A DNA stretch of 64,000 nucleotides from Sclerodactyla briareus (Eukaryota; Echinodermata; Holothuroidea; Dendrochirotida; Sclerodactylidae): NCBI GenBank assembly GCA_026419785.1, contig JAODTK010005906.1:124001-188000 (forward strand). Direction: 5' to 3'. Below the pieces are notes generated by a model, which did not search any database, was not told the DNA's origin, and was given only the letters and a program-made list of their open reading frames with translations. Positions 11,961 to 23,277 of the stretch are shown piece after piece. Every line of letters begins with the position of its first letter. Within the stretch, counting starts at the first letter, position 1. The translations under genes were made by a program, and so were the position numbers.

Positions 11961-12258
11961 TGTGTGTTAGAGGAGAGGGCAGAATGGAACTCTTTTACTG
12001 CTAAATTAGAGCAAAGTCGGTTTGCCAATAACTATGCCCTTTATTACAAAAGTCCACTACTTGCTTTTTTCTTCTTTCATGCCCCCCCCCCCCCTCTTCC
12101 TCCATAATACCAAATTGGAATAAAGTTGATCGCTTCATTCAACTCACTTCTTTGACCCAAAATCCAACTTGAAATGTTCTCGTCCCCTTAGCATCCCATG
12201 CTTCTTTGGCATTTTTAAAATAAAATTTCCTTCATTATTCTTGCCTTTTATTTTCAAG

Positions 12259-12376
12259 CATCCAGGACATGCCATCCAGGCCCCCCCCATTGCCAGCAGC
12301 AACACCCTCTCCCCCCGCCCCTCCTCACCCAACAACACCTTCCCCACGCAGCAGTCAGATTCCCCCGTAAATAGAG
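12259..12376 (+). CDS. Candidate internal exon, Pro/Ser-rich
   Basis: A textbook acceptor, a long pyrimidine tract ending TTTTATTTTCAAG at 12258, and a strong donor GAG|GTAAGAAA at 12377 bound a 118-nt stretch. Frame 0 is open throughout: 39 codons plus one base, beginning HPGHAIQAPPIASS and continuing to SDSPVNR. It is rich in Pro, Ser, Thr, Asn and Gln with no hydrophobic core, as in disordered linkers of transcription regulators. Another frame closes inside the exon. It ends in phase 1. Its partner upstream could be the exon at 11934 and downstream the exon at 21286, both phase-compatible. The parent protein is not recognised. The C-rich composition could also arise from a low-complexity tract. 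Confidence 0.42.
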
Positions 12377-12379
12377 GTA

Positions 12380-15300
12380 AGAAAAATGTTACAGTATTTT
12401 GTATGGCTACTTAACAAATCAAATTGGTTGGGTAAGAGAGGGGGGTACTTATAACAGCCGTAACATTGTCACAGGAGCAATGGTTTACTTGTTTTCCTCA
12501 TGTTTTATTATTCTAACCGGAGCTATTATATGATGGAATTCAATCAAATTCTACCTCAAACACTCAGATCCAAAAATGGTTAGATGAAGACTCAATACTA
12601 CTGAGTTGGCGAAATTAGGCAGAACATACATGACTTCTAGCGACCCCAGCTGTAGCCTTTTAAAAGTAATCAGGATCAAAGGTGAATCACATTACCAAGT
12701 TTTGTGGAAATATCCAACTTAACTTTCAAAATGCATAAATTTTGCAAATTAGATGACATAAATGACCTCCATTGACCCCAGCTTCACTTTTAAATTTTCC
12801 TGGGAACCATGGTAGACCACATCACCACGTTTTCGTGAAATCCGACAAACTCCAAATTTTCATACAGTATGCAAATTAGACCACAGCTTAATAATTAGCA
12901 ATATTTTAGGCTTAAATCTATCAGTTCACATCTATCTATCATCAGGTCCCTACATGCAAACTACATCACTGTTGCACAAATGGTTCTTGTGTCATCTTGA
13001 CTACGAGCTTAAACAATAATTACATAAAATGAGCTAATTACCAACTTATTAATGACTTTGCTGCTCAAAATCTAATCAATCGTTTACACCCAAACACCAA
13101 CCCCGTGGCTTACACAACAAAATTTTGGCATCATCCGGCCTCCTGGTTTTGTTGGAGGAATCCTGCTAACCGAAAGTGTGACAACACACCAACACGCCAA
13201 AGTGACCACTAAGTCACTGTCTCCTCCTGAATTTTCATTCAGGCGAGACAATAAAATAGTACCAAAATGGTGATAATAATAATAATAATAATAATAATGA
13301 TTTATTAATATATAACACACTATCAAGCAAATAGTAAAATGCTCTTATATAGCATGTATATGGTAACTTTGAGCTGCATACCACATAAATCACATTAGTT
13401 TTTTTTTGTGGACACTTAGTATCGGGGCACTACTAGTGCCAATTCACTACTGACTGACGACATGCCGATTATAAGGCTTCTACTGCTAGACAGGGGGGGG
13501 TGGGGCTGACAGTGGATAACACCCCCTTAACGACCCTTTGCCTGCAATTGGCGAGGACCAAATGGAAGTTTCCTTTTGAATAGACATTAGGAGTGGTCTT
13601 GATTTTGAAACATCACTAGCAAATGCCATTCCCCTTCAAGCTGGTCAATTGAGTAGTCCCCAGCCATGAATTCCCCATTTTGATGGTAATTAAAAAAAAC
13701 ATGCCTTGAGAGCTCACATAAACATAGGCTATCCAGTCATGATAATGGTTCTGCAATAAAATAATGTTTACACCTATGGTGTGACGCTCCAATGTTTATA
13801 ACAAGAGGGGCACTGAAAGGTCACCTCCAGAATAATATTTATGACTGAGAAGTACATCGGCCTTTGATGATGTGGCCCCTATATAGAGAGGCGAGAATGT
13901 TAACATGCATTGGCACTGTGCTAACGATTATCCTTCAATTTCTGATTCATGAATTCGCTGTTGAGTTGTAGTTGTTACCGCAACTTCTAGGTCGGCGGAC
14001 TGAATGGCCACTAAACCTAAATTTTTGCAATCAAATACTTACTCCCGTTTGTAACCATGTCAGTTGAAATTTCTCATGTGTAGTTGGTGGTACAAATAAT
14101 AATGAAACTATTCCAACTACTATGCAAACTGGAAGAACACTGTCTAATACTTTTGAAACATGAATGGTCAAAAAGGGAATACATTGAGGTTAATGCGTAC
14201 AGGGTTCAGCTGCTTTCATTCACACCCCAGTGCGCAAGGGTGCAACTCACATATTTGAGTGAATCTCCGATCTTAGATACAACGAACACATTATCATCTT
14301 ATGACCACCGTGAAATAACCATAGGCATGTTCCCGGCAATCTTTTTCCCTATAATGTAGAACAACGCACGTTTGGGCAATATTTTCCATTCTTTTGATTT
14401 TGCTGTTCGAGGTCCGGATTTGTAGAAGCAAGTGTGTGGGGTTGTGAATCACAAACCAGTCTGGTGTCCTGCTTGGCTTCTGTACAACCCGTCCCCAAGA
14501 GTATCGTTACCTTTCCTGATGTTTCCAGTTTCTTCGCTGGCCGGTCACGCACTGTGCTCCATCCCCCCCCCCCCCATGTACCTGCCCAAACTTCAAATCC
14601 ATTAGGCATTTGGGAATTCCACCACAATATTCTCAACCCCCACCTCCTGTTAGCACCTGCCCTGTATGCTTAACCTTCAAGATGCCTTAGCGATCACTTT
14701 GTTTTGCATCTAAGCCACTACTGTAAACTGTTTCACTTATTGGGGGGGGAGGGGTTTGACCCCTTTTTCCCAAAAGATTTACTGTGAATCACTTCATCTT
14801 GACTTTCTCAATTTGGTAGACTGTGCCCCCCCCCCCTCTCTCCCTCCCTCCCACCGATCCACATCCCATGCATGTCACAGCTATCCATTCTCTCAAGCAG
14901 ATAATTCTGATCTGTGGACCCAGGTCAAGTATCATTGTACTAGATCCTATGAATTAAAAGAAACTAAGACCCTGGATTCGTGACTTGCAGTGCTCCTTGT
15001 TCCATCTTTAACTTTTCCCACCGATTCTTCAGATAGCACTGCAAGTACAACCCAACCCCCTTGCATCCCTCTTTGATTTGATATTAAATCTCTTCCCTGT
15101 CTACCGTTCCATCATATATTAACCTAACACCTCCCAATCCAGATAGTATAGTGGATACAAACATCTTTCTCCTAGATAAAACTTGTTGACCTAGGCACAC
15201 ATAACTATTATCCTAACATTTTAAGAAGGAATATAGGTCATTCACCCTAAAGTATCTTTTCCCTCTGTCGAATACCCTCTCCATAGGCCTTGTATACTTT

Positions 15301-17380
15301 TTTCCGGCACTAAATTGTGTTGGCTACTGAACTGAGCAAACACTCCAGTCAACCCAAATGACAAATTTATTCAGATCTAGCCGACAATAAATGCGGGGGA
15401 AAATGGACGTGGTGGCCTCCGGCTATTAAATCCATCAATCAACGATAAAGTCAAAGAATGCTATCAAGTCAATCACAACCCATTTTTAAAAAACCGATAT
15501 TGATGAGTAAGAGCCGGTCAAGGCGGTATTATGACCGAGTGCGATACGACGATAACGCTCTCAAACTTGCATCCGGGAATCCATTTAAACTAAACAAACG
15601 CTTGTAGACGAGAACCGCTCATCGCTCAGCTGGAGAAAACTGCCATCATCCGGAATGCTTCGTTAACCCGGGACCCGTTGGATGGCTCTCTCATTTTCAA
15701 ATTGAATTTTTGAAGCCTGGAGCATTTAACCTGCCCATTTTAGTAGCTATTAAATGGTCCATTGCCTGAAAATGTACTCTAACTGCTTTGGATGGCTCTG
15801 GATATCTGAAACCTCATAGCGAACTAATATCATCTCTGCGATACCATGAAAACAGTTTTAGGTTCCAATGGTTTGCTATGATGAACTTTGCATTGCCATT
15901 GCTTGCTTGCTTTGTAAAAAAAAAAAACGGTTACCTAGTAAGGGATTTTCATTGGCAATATTACACTACGTAGTACCACAATAAATATGCTTCTAATAAT
16001 TACAATGTATATAACTGGTGTCAAAGGTTTTTCCCTTTTAACAAGAATTTAAAACCTTGTTAGAAGATGGCATTACATTGTATTCGAGTGAAAAAAAAAA
16101 CTTCCCACTTCCAGCGATTCAACCACCCCCCCCCACACTTGATTTTTGCATCACCAAGTCAATCCCCGTATTCTGCCGCAAATTCTTCTTTGGAGGCCCA
16201 AAAAAAAAAATTTTCATTTTGTCAGGGCAATTAGACTCAAATCCATAGCATTTGGTGACATTTAACGGTAAGTATTATAAACACACCCATTACAACATGC
16301 TCTTTTGGAGTCACCTGGGTTATTTTATTTTTTATTAGAGTACTACCTACGCACATCAAAATCTGAATTGCCTTAGGTTTAATCACTTGCTTCTCAAAAT
16401 CACAACTTACAAAATCACAATCCGGAAACTCCTTAGAAGGACTAGGTTACCAGACAGACCTAAAAAAAAAGTAATAAAAAGGGAGTTAAAAAACTAACCA
16501 GAGACATCAATGAATCAAAGTGTTCCTGTAAAGGATAATTTTTTTCTATGAAATGCAGAGCCCTTCGTTTCTCAATTCAACACCGATCTTAAATCCTACC
16601 TGTATAAATAAATCCATTCAAGTATTCTCGCAAGGATTCCCCACATGACCCCTGCCCACGCAGGATAGAGCTACTCCCATTTCATCTCCCTGCTATACAT
16701 ATTTAGTAGCCACGTAGGGCCTCAAAAAGTTTCAGATTCAGTTAGAATTACACTCACGTAGGAAGTGACAAGACCCAACCTTAGGGCCAGGGGGGAAATA
16801 CTAGAGGCTTTTTGTCAACAACAGCTCGATGAAGTGTGGGGGGTGGGGGGGGGGGGTGTCTGGTCTGGGCAATTTGAGGGGCGTGTTTAATATTACTCAT
16901 TACTCCAAACCAGCCCCGTGACTGGGTTGGTTGGTGGTATTGTTAGTTCTAATGGATGTTTCCAAGTAAGTATGGTAGAGTGGATTTGCCTTCCAGGGAT
17001 GAACCATGTTCACGTCGTCATATACTACAACACCTCACCTAACAAGCAAATGGCCGGAATTATTTTACATAGTATATAGATAGCACACCACACAACCAAA
17101 TGTTAGAATCATCTTCTTCTGGGTGGAGGAAACTGCAATGCTTGAATACAATAATTCCAAACCCCATTTCAAAAAACGAGGTTCGATGGGGATTCATTCG
17201 CCTTTGAAGTTTGGTCCATTACTCAGGGAAATTAGGGTCGTATCCTATTGTGCAAAATAGTGCCTGATGTACACGATTAAGCAACACAGATATTTTCCGT
17301 CATTATTCCATTGTTTCATGTTTTCAAAAGAGCAGCCAAAAGTCTTATTGATTCACCGACTCATTTCTAATAACTATTTT
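12380..17380. other. Non-coding stretch with minor repeats
   Basis: Contents seen are: two loosely similar units of about 138 bp at 12620-12900 (GACCCCAGCT, then CACATTACCAAGTTT or CACATCACCACGTTT, then ATGCAAATTAGA-like ends); an ATA microsatellite at 13272-13297; several C or G runs (14563-14575, 14741-14750, 14828-14837, 16844-16857); and A runs. Nothing here resembles a conserved protein domain. Frames at 14349-14673 on both strands overlap and look like chance. Confidence 0.45.
13272..13297. repeat. ATA microsatellite
   Basis: About eight ATA triplets in a row, followed by ATGATTTATTAATATATAACACACT. Read on the minus strand, the arrangement (stem, TTATATATTAATAAAT, then TAT repeats) resembles the 3' tail of a SINE or LINE, but no head was found nearby. 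Confidence 0.7.
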
Positions 17381-17990
17381 TGCCAGATACAAGAACAAGA
17401 TGGGGATATGGATAACAAACCAAATTTCAGCTAAATAGGACCAAGAATCCGAACTTATCTGCACCAGGTTTTTCCAAAATTTGACCTCTGCTGACCCTCA
17501 GATGACCCTGACCTGGACCCCAAAACTTTACAGATGTTTCTCATCATCGGAAACCAATACTAAGTACGAGATTGATCTACCAGGTGGGGTTTGAGTTATT
17601 GTGTCCACAAGTAAAATTGGCCAAAGGTTTTTCACCATTTCACCAAAAACGACCTCCGCTCTACACAAAAAACAATGGGGGTTCTACCCCCCCCCCATGG
17701 GGGTTGTTCAACCCCCCCCCCCATGAGGAAGCAGTATACCGAATTTCAGCTCGATTGAACCAAGTGATTTATCATGTGCACAAGGTTTTTTAACTTTGAC
17801 TTCGGATAACCTTTGACCTGACTCTGACCAGAGCAATAAGGATCAAATGGAGGACCCACATACCAAATATTAGCTCAATCCATCCAGGTGGGGTCGGGTT
17901 ATGTGTCCACAGGCTAAAATGGCCAAAACATCAGTTTTTCACGACTCCTAAAAAAAAATTACCCCCCCTCTACACCAACAAACAATGAGG
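17380..17990 (+). repeat. Dispersed repeat family B, two ~310-bp units
   Basis: Two successive units share, in order, GACCTGACC-type text, GGAACCAA / GACCCACATACCAA, a CCAGGTGGGGT block, a TTATTGTGTCCACA / TTATGTGTCCACA block, AAATTGGCCAAA / AAATGGCCAAAA, TTTTTCAC, CTACACCAA-like text and CAATG-GG-TTCT. The same unit appears three times at 62.3-63.2 kb. C runs at 17689-17697 and 17711-17722 sit inside the first unit. It has no coding potential and the family name is unknown to me. Confidence 0.7.
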
Positions 17991-19375
17991 TTCTTGTGAA
18001 TGTGAAATTTGAGGAATCTATGACATCATGGGGGGAATGATGCAGAGGCCGTCCATAGCCCCTACACAGTTTATGCTGCTGATAAGATTATTCTTAGATA
18101 TTATGTGATAACGATTTCCCGGTTTCTATTTGGATCCCATCCATAGTTTGTTTAGTACAAATTTTGAAAGTACGGATTTTACATGGACTGTTACAGGGGA
18201 CACTGCATTTCCCCGGTGAATGTCACAAGACAAATTTTGCAAAGGCTGATTGTGTCTCAACAGTACACTCGAATTGACTGAAATTTGGTCGGGGTTTTGG
18301 CTGTCATAATGTAATAATAGAAAGTACCAAAAGTCTGGCCATATTCACATGAACACTGGACTTCAAATACCAATTATTTGGGCTTCCGCGATACTCCTGA
18401 GCGTCAGTGGATTCTGCGTTTCGTGTCATGCCACTCGTTTAATTTTTAATCCCAATCTGACATTCTAGTTTTTCTCATGCTGCCAGACGGTTCAACGTGC
18501 GCCTTTGGAATGGTGTTGCAAGGTTTAAAGGGCCTGATCTATTCGAACAACATCCACGCTCTGCTGGAAAAAAATGACCTCGGTTTTCTTGGTGTCCGGT
18601 GAGTCACACACAAGGCCAATTCAGGGTAACATCTGTGGTACATTTACAGGAAGCCTCTCACAGACAGGGCCCTACCATTCAAATGACTGATAGTTAGGTC
18701 CATTAGCATGCGGAGGTTCCAGTAGCTCCATAACAACCGTAAGTGCTTGTGGGGTGCACGACACATATCTCGCCAACTTTATCACTGCATGTAACATCAT
18801 AGAAAGTGCACCGGGCTAGGAGCCCTGCTCCCCTGGGGCAATCAAGGGACACCCAGCAAAACCTGTGTCTGGTCACCCAATCCAATCATTGGATCTTAGT
18901 CATGCATGTCTGAGAGTCCAGGAGAAGGCAAGAGATCTTTTGAACGACTTTTGTTCGGACTAATAGCAGCCACAGAAGACGAGACAGCATCTTTTAATGG
19001 AGTCTAATATTGTGTCAAGTACAATGGCCAAGTCATGGTACATTCTAATTATCACTGGGGAAAAGAAAACCTCAGACCAAATTCAGTCTGAGAGGTCATG
19101 CTATGATTACATCGTGGATACCCCCAGTGATGTACAGGGGTGGGGGGATGAGCTAAGAGAACTGCTGTATTATTCCATGTATAAAGTTATGGAAACCCTG
19201 TTAACTAAGTTTGATTGAGATGTGAATAGAGATTCACAGAATTGTTCACAAGGTTGTCAATTAGTTATAGAAAAAGAATTCAATCATTTCTTTGCAAATA
19301 CCACGTTGTGAATCTGCTACTAAGGAGCAAATGGCTTTATCCACATTTGACAGTGATGCAGGACTGAACTCATTC

Positions 19376-19412
<37 letters not shown>

Positions 19413-20008
19413 TCTCCAGCTGATGTTGTCAACAAACACATGTATCATAGTGTGTAATCGTTGCAACATTCGCTCAATTTTAAACACTTCCCAGTCAGCT
19501 ACTCACATCACGGTTGGGACAGTGACATGTGCTCACTAGAATTATGTGATGTACTTAAATGCAGTGGCTTCAACTGTGGAACACATTTTGAACATACTAA
19601 CACTTTATTACATCATTTCCCTAAGGCAAGAAGAAATTCTGCATAATTTGATTAAGCGATCACGGCCACATACCTCAATGAAGCAATTTTAATCTAATGA
19701 GCAGTGGGCAGGGCTCATTTTTCTGGTGTGTCAAATAATTCCGGCGATATCAGTGAGTGTAGTAGACGGCTCATAGCCAGTTTTTGGGGACAACTCATTC
19801 CCATAGGTTTGTTAAATATCTCCAACGAGATTCATGACATTGAAGGTTCGTCATTACAAAGATTATTCATTGGAAGGTTCATTCATTCCTTCGCACAATG
19901 AGCCTCCACCCTGATATTATAGGTAAACATTGAACAAACTGAACCCCATTTTGGAGAGTCCAAGTTTTCCAATCACTGTTGGGCCCCAAGAAAGTTTTGA
20001 CTATCATA
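17990..20008. other. Non-coding stretch with a long C run
   Basis: No gene was recognised. A 34-base C homopolymer lies at 19377-19410. The plus-strand frame at 18997-19218 (73 codons) and the minus-strand frame at 18703-18885 (Cys-rich) have no recognisable domain and no clear splice context, so neither is called as a gene. Confidence 0.4.
19377..19410. repeat. 34-bp poly(C) tract
   Basis: An uninterrupted C run of 34 bases is read directly from the sequence. It is the longest homopolymer in the window. The length in an assembly is unreliable. Confidence 0.95.
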
Positions 20009-20560
20009 TTAAAAGACAACTGCAGGCTTGGATACAACAGAGGTTATATTGAGGAATATCCCATTTCAATACGATGTTCCTACGAGTTATTGACCTTCAA
20101 AGTTTGCTCCATTTTGCAGAGGATAGGGAGAATCCCAATTGCGCGATAATGCATGACGTCACACTTGGACAACCCGAGAAGTTATGTCATGTATTTTATT
20201 GTTTCATTTGGTTGAATAAGTAAAATTCAGCAGAAGTCCTGTTGTCTTTCTCTTACCAAAGTAACATCAATCCCCTACCAACTCTTGAGTAGCAATCTCT
20301 CCCATAGACTAAATGCTTTCAAAGTGAAATAACATGTGAATTTCAATAGAAAACAATATGTTTGCAGGGTTGTGCAAGTATGGCATCATTTATATTACGC
20401 AAGAGGTTTGCTTTTTGTTGTTTTCGACTTTTCTGGGACTTCAAAGGACTGTAACTCCTTATAGGAAAGAGTGGTATGAACTTCCAGTTTGGACTGAAGC
20501 ATTCAGTTTTTCTCCAGCTAATATAGCCACTTTATAATTCATCCTGCAGTTGTCCATTAA
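20009..20560 (+). mobile_element. Complete TTAA-type MITE, copy 2
   Basis: It is flanked by TTAA at 20009-20012 and 20557-20560. The left terminus is AAGACAACTGCAGG and the right terminus CCTGCAGTTGTCCA, an almost perfect inverted pair. The 552-bp body has no open frame of note, so it is non-autonomous. TTAA target duplication is the hallmark of piggyBac-type DNA transposons, so mobilisation by a piggyBac-like transposase is inferred. Three related copies lie at 8599-9118, 33678-34425 and 36146-36757. A full CRE palindrome is at 20154-20161. Confidence 0.88.
20154..20161. promoter_or_regulatory. CRE octamer inside MITE
   Basis: TGACGTCA, the full palindromic CREB/ATF site, lies within copy 2 of the MITE. 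The same octamer is kept at the aligned position of the copy at 36571-36578. Occupancy is not implied. Confidence 0.4.
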
Positions 20561-21285
20561 CCATTTGCTCAACGCCGGCTGCAATAAATCTTCAAGGAGG
20601 CAGACATTGGCCCAAACTGTTTGACAAATTTTCAGGCACACCGGACAAGATTTTACTATACACAAGTTTTTTTTCTTTCCCTAGAGGGCGATAAACCGAT
20701 AATATGGTCCCAGAGAAGGAGGTACCCCCAGAGATCTCATCGAATTACTGCAGGGAGGACCGAGATAATGTAATTGAATTTGATACAATTTCATAAATGA
20801 AGGGGAACCCCCACGGCAAGGTTATATTAGTGCCAGTTCACTCAAGGTCTTATGAGGCACCCTTCATTTGTGAACCTTCCGATATATATCTTACCAATTG
20901 TTTGGCGGTGCTTTCGGTGCAACATGATCATAGATATCAGAGTGGTGTTAGAAAAACATAATTCTAGGATACATGCCAATGTTATCCGTTGGCAAACATA
21001 TTATTGACAGCTATAGCCGGGTTGTTTGTCTGTTGTCGTCATTGCTGAAGGTTCCCACTAGACTAGGCGTGACCGGCCCGACATGCAACAGGGTTGCCAC
21101 TTGCCAGACATGCTCGAAATGTAGGGTTGAGATGGCCAGTTTCCGTTTTGTAATCGGCGATTGCTATTGGCTTGACATGGTTGGGCATCATGATCAAATT
21201 CCATTTTCTAATCTCACAAAATGGTGAACTTCATCTGATCAAAACGATGAAGGATCTACAATCATGACCTGTTTCACATTCACAG
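20561..21285. other. Non-coding stretch
   Basis: No gene, repeat family or structural RNA was recognised. The 84-codon plus-strand frame at 20973-21227 has several Cys but no identifiable domain and no splice context, so it is not called. Confidence 0.35.
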
Positions 21286-21347
21286 AACCGAACCTGAGGT
21301 GTGTGACAGGGACAAACAGAACTGTAACCCAGCCCCAGTCCATGCAG
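21286..21347 (+). CDS. Candidate 62-nt internal exon
   Basis: It is preceded by TTTCACATTCACAG and followed by CAG|GTGAGG, a good donor. With two leading bases completing a codon started by the exon ending at 12376, the frame reads through as PNLRCVTGTNRTVTQP and on to QSMQ, ending on a codon boundary. It is Thr/Gln/Asn-rich, in keeping with the upstream candidate exon. A second frame is also open. Short length makes chance likely, so it is offered as part of a possible chain. Confidence 0.25.
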
Positions 21348-22931
21348 GTGAGGACAGGCCCCACAGTATTCCTTGTGAAAGGGTTATCCTAGTGAGATTG
21401 GATCCAGGCTCCATTTGTGAGAAGCATGTATACTCCTAAATTGAACGAACACAGTGAAGTTTGGTTACTCCACATGAATGAAGGGACAACAGGAGATGCC
21501 TCAATGTACCACCAGTCTTCTTGGAGTGTGGTCGTGAAACTCTCTGCTCCAATTTTGCCTCTTCGGCCGGCGTTTCCCTTGACTGACTTGTGCCTAGACT
21601 CCACCTATTTCCTGGATTCCCTGTGGTGTATCGCCCCTTGAGTGGAATGAATGTGACATCACGGTATAATAACATACTGAGCAACCTAAAGTCTGGGAGA
21701 GCCCCACTCCATGGTCCAGTGGGGGCAGTGTTAGTGACCAGAGACCGCAACATTTGGCAAACTGGTGTTAAGCTTGCCTGATTAGGAGTTACCATATGTG
21801 CATAACAGACTATACGGCTTCACAAATTACACACTCATCAACTTTCTGTGGGGGGTTGCTCCCTTGCAGAGATTATGCCTTCAGTGATAAATACTATTTT
21901 CTGCCCCACACCTTATCTCATGCTTCTCCTGATGCTAACTGTGGGGCAATGCAATACAGTTGACAGCCACAATAGACTATTTGCATTTTAAATTGTGCTA
22001 GCTGAGATACACTGGAATTGGTTCATCTTCATCAGAGGTCCTGTGCTTCAGCTTGTAACCCTTTGAATTTACTGGCATGCAGTGCTTCATATTTCCCACA
22101 ATGCATATTCTAGTCTGCAATTAAAATTGGAGACTTAGCGATGTGACTGGCATTGCTTCGTTTTTCTCATTCGGACAATGATACATACCCTGTCAATGGA
22201 CATTGCACATCCAGGGACCATGGAAATTGACAACCCTGGGGAATCGAGGCCAAGCAAAGTCTATTAAACACACAAGCAATTTATCATACTCTCTAAAGCA
22301 AACCTCGATATTAAATGACCCCTCCACGATCCTCACAAAATACCTTTCGGATTAACAATTACAATTCCTATAAACTGGTACACACGAATGGGTAGGTACC
22401 CCTGTATCCATTACGAGAGTATCATACTGAAAATTCTTTGTCCACGAGTCACCCAATCAATCAAACCCCCTTGTGGTGTACCCCATCCGTAATGCGCCCA
22501 TGTAAATTGGCTCTGGCAAAAAAATGCAAAATACAATCACCGAAAAAAAAAAAGTAAGGAAGTTCTAGGAAGAACTATACCATGTAATTAGTTCAGGTAA
22601 TTAGGTCTAAGCTTTTTCCTTTCAAGAGGACCATTACAAGATATTGTTTTCCTGGATTCAAGAACTTGAGTTTGTAACCCAGATACATGTCCCCCTGAAG
22701 GAAAACCGCTTTTTTTGGCGAAAAAATAATGATCACAGGCGACACTTGGTGGCTATCCCCCGAATGTAACCAGGTCAACAAAGCTCCTTGTTTCCTGAGC
22801 CTATGGGCCCCTGGCTCACATGATATATCTGGCAAGCCCCACGAATATTCATGACCTCTGATTGAGACCCCCGAAAGCAAAGGGTTTACTTGTGATGGGG
22901 AGAAGCCCGTATATCAATAAAACCTAGAAAA
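21348..22931. other. Non-coding stretch
   Basis: No recognisable gene. The 119-codon minus-strand frame at 21436-21795 is one of the longest unbroken frames in the window, but it overlaps open frames on the plus strand. It has no motif, domain or splice context that I can identify. Confidence 0.35.
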
Positions 22932-22979
22932 ATGGCTCCGAAAGAATATTGCATCAAGGCTTCCACTTTGGCGGATGAT
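22932..22979 (+). CDS. Possible start exon (MAPKEYCIKASTLADD)
   Basis: ATG in AAAAATGG context opens 16 codons that end exactly at a consensus donor GAT|GTAAGT. Its phase is 0. The peptide is not recognised. It lies 300 bp before the minisatellite, so any intron would have to cross or contain that array. Chance occurrence is quite possible. Confidence 0.2.
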
Positions 22980-23277
22980 GTAAGTGCCTGGTGATTATGG
23001 GGAACTGGATCAACAGTGTACGTTCAGACGGAAACATACGACTTACCTCCGGGGCACGATAGACGATGGTCGGTAGTCTAGGGTGTTGTCTTAGCGACAA
23101 TTCTAGGTAGATGAAGTGGATCGCACCCAAAGTCGTTCAATGACTTGATCTCCCAGTATGTCACCTGCAGTGGGAAAAGAGAGGTATTTGAGTAATGCTT
23201 CTAGAACTGTAGGAATCCTCAATGGCTAGGTTGATAGAAAAAGTTCTGAAGGCGGTAAACTACTCATGTTTCTAGGC

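Noticed and set aside
11934-12002. Kinesin N-terminus (MAEAVTKIQVCVR)
   Set aside because: Only about a dozen residues resemble the start of a motor domain. The frame stops after 23 codons and no downstream motor motifs (P-loop) were found.
21436-21795. 119-codon minus-strand frame as a host gene
   Set aside because: It overlaps open frames on the other strand, has no recognisable domain and no splice context.
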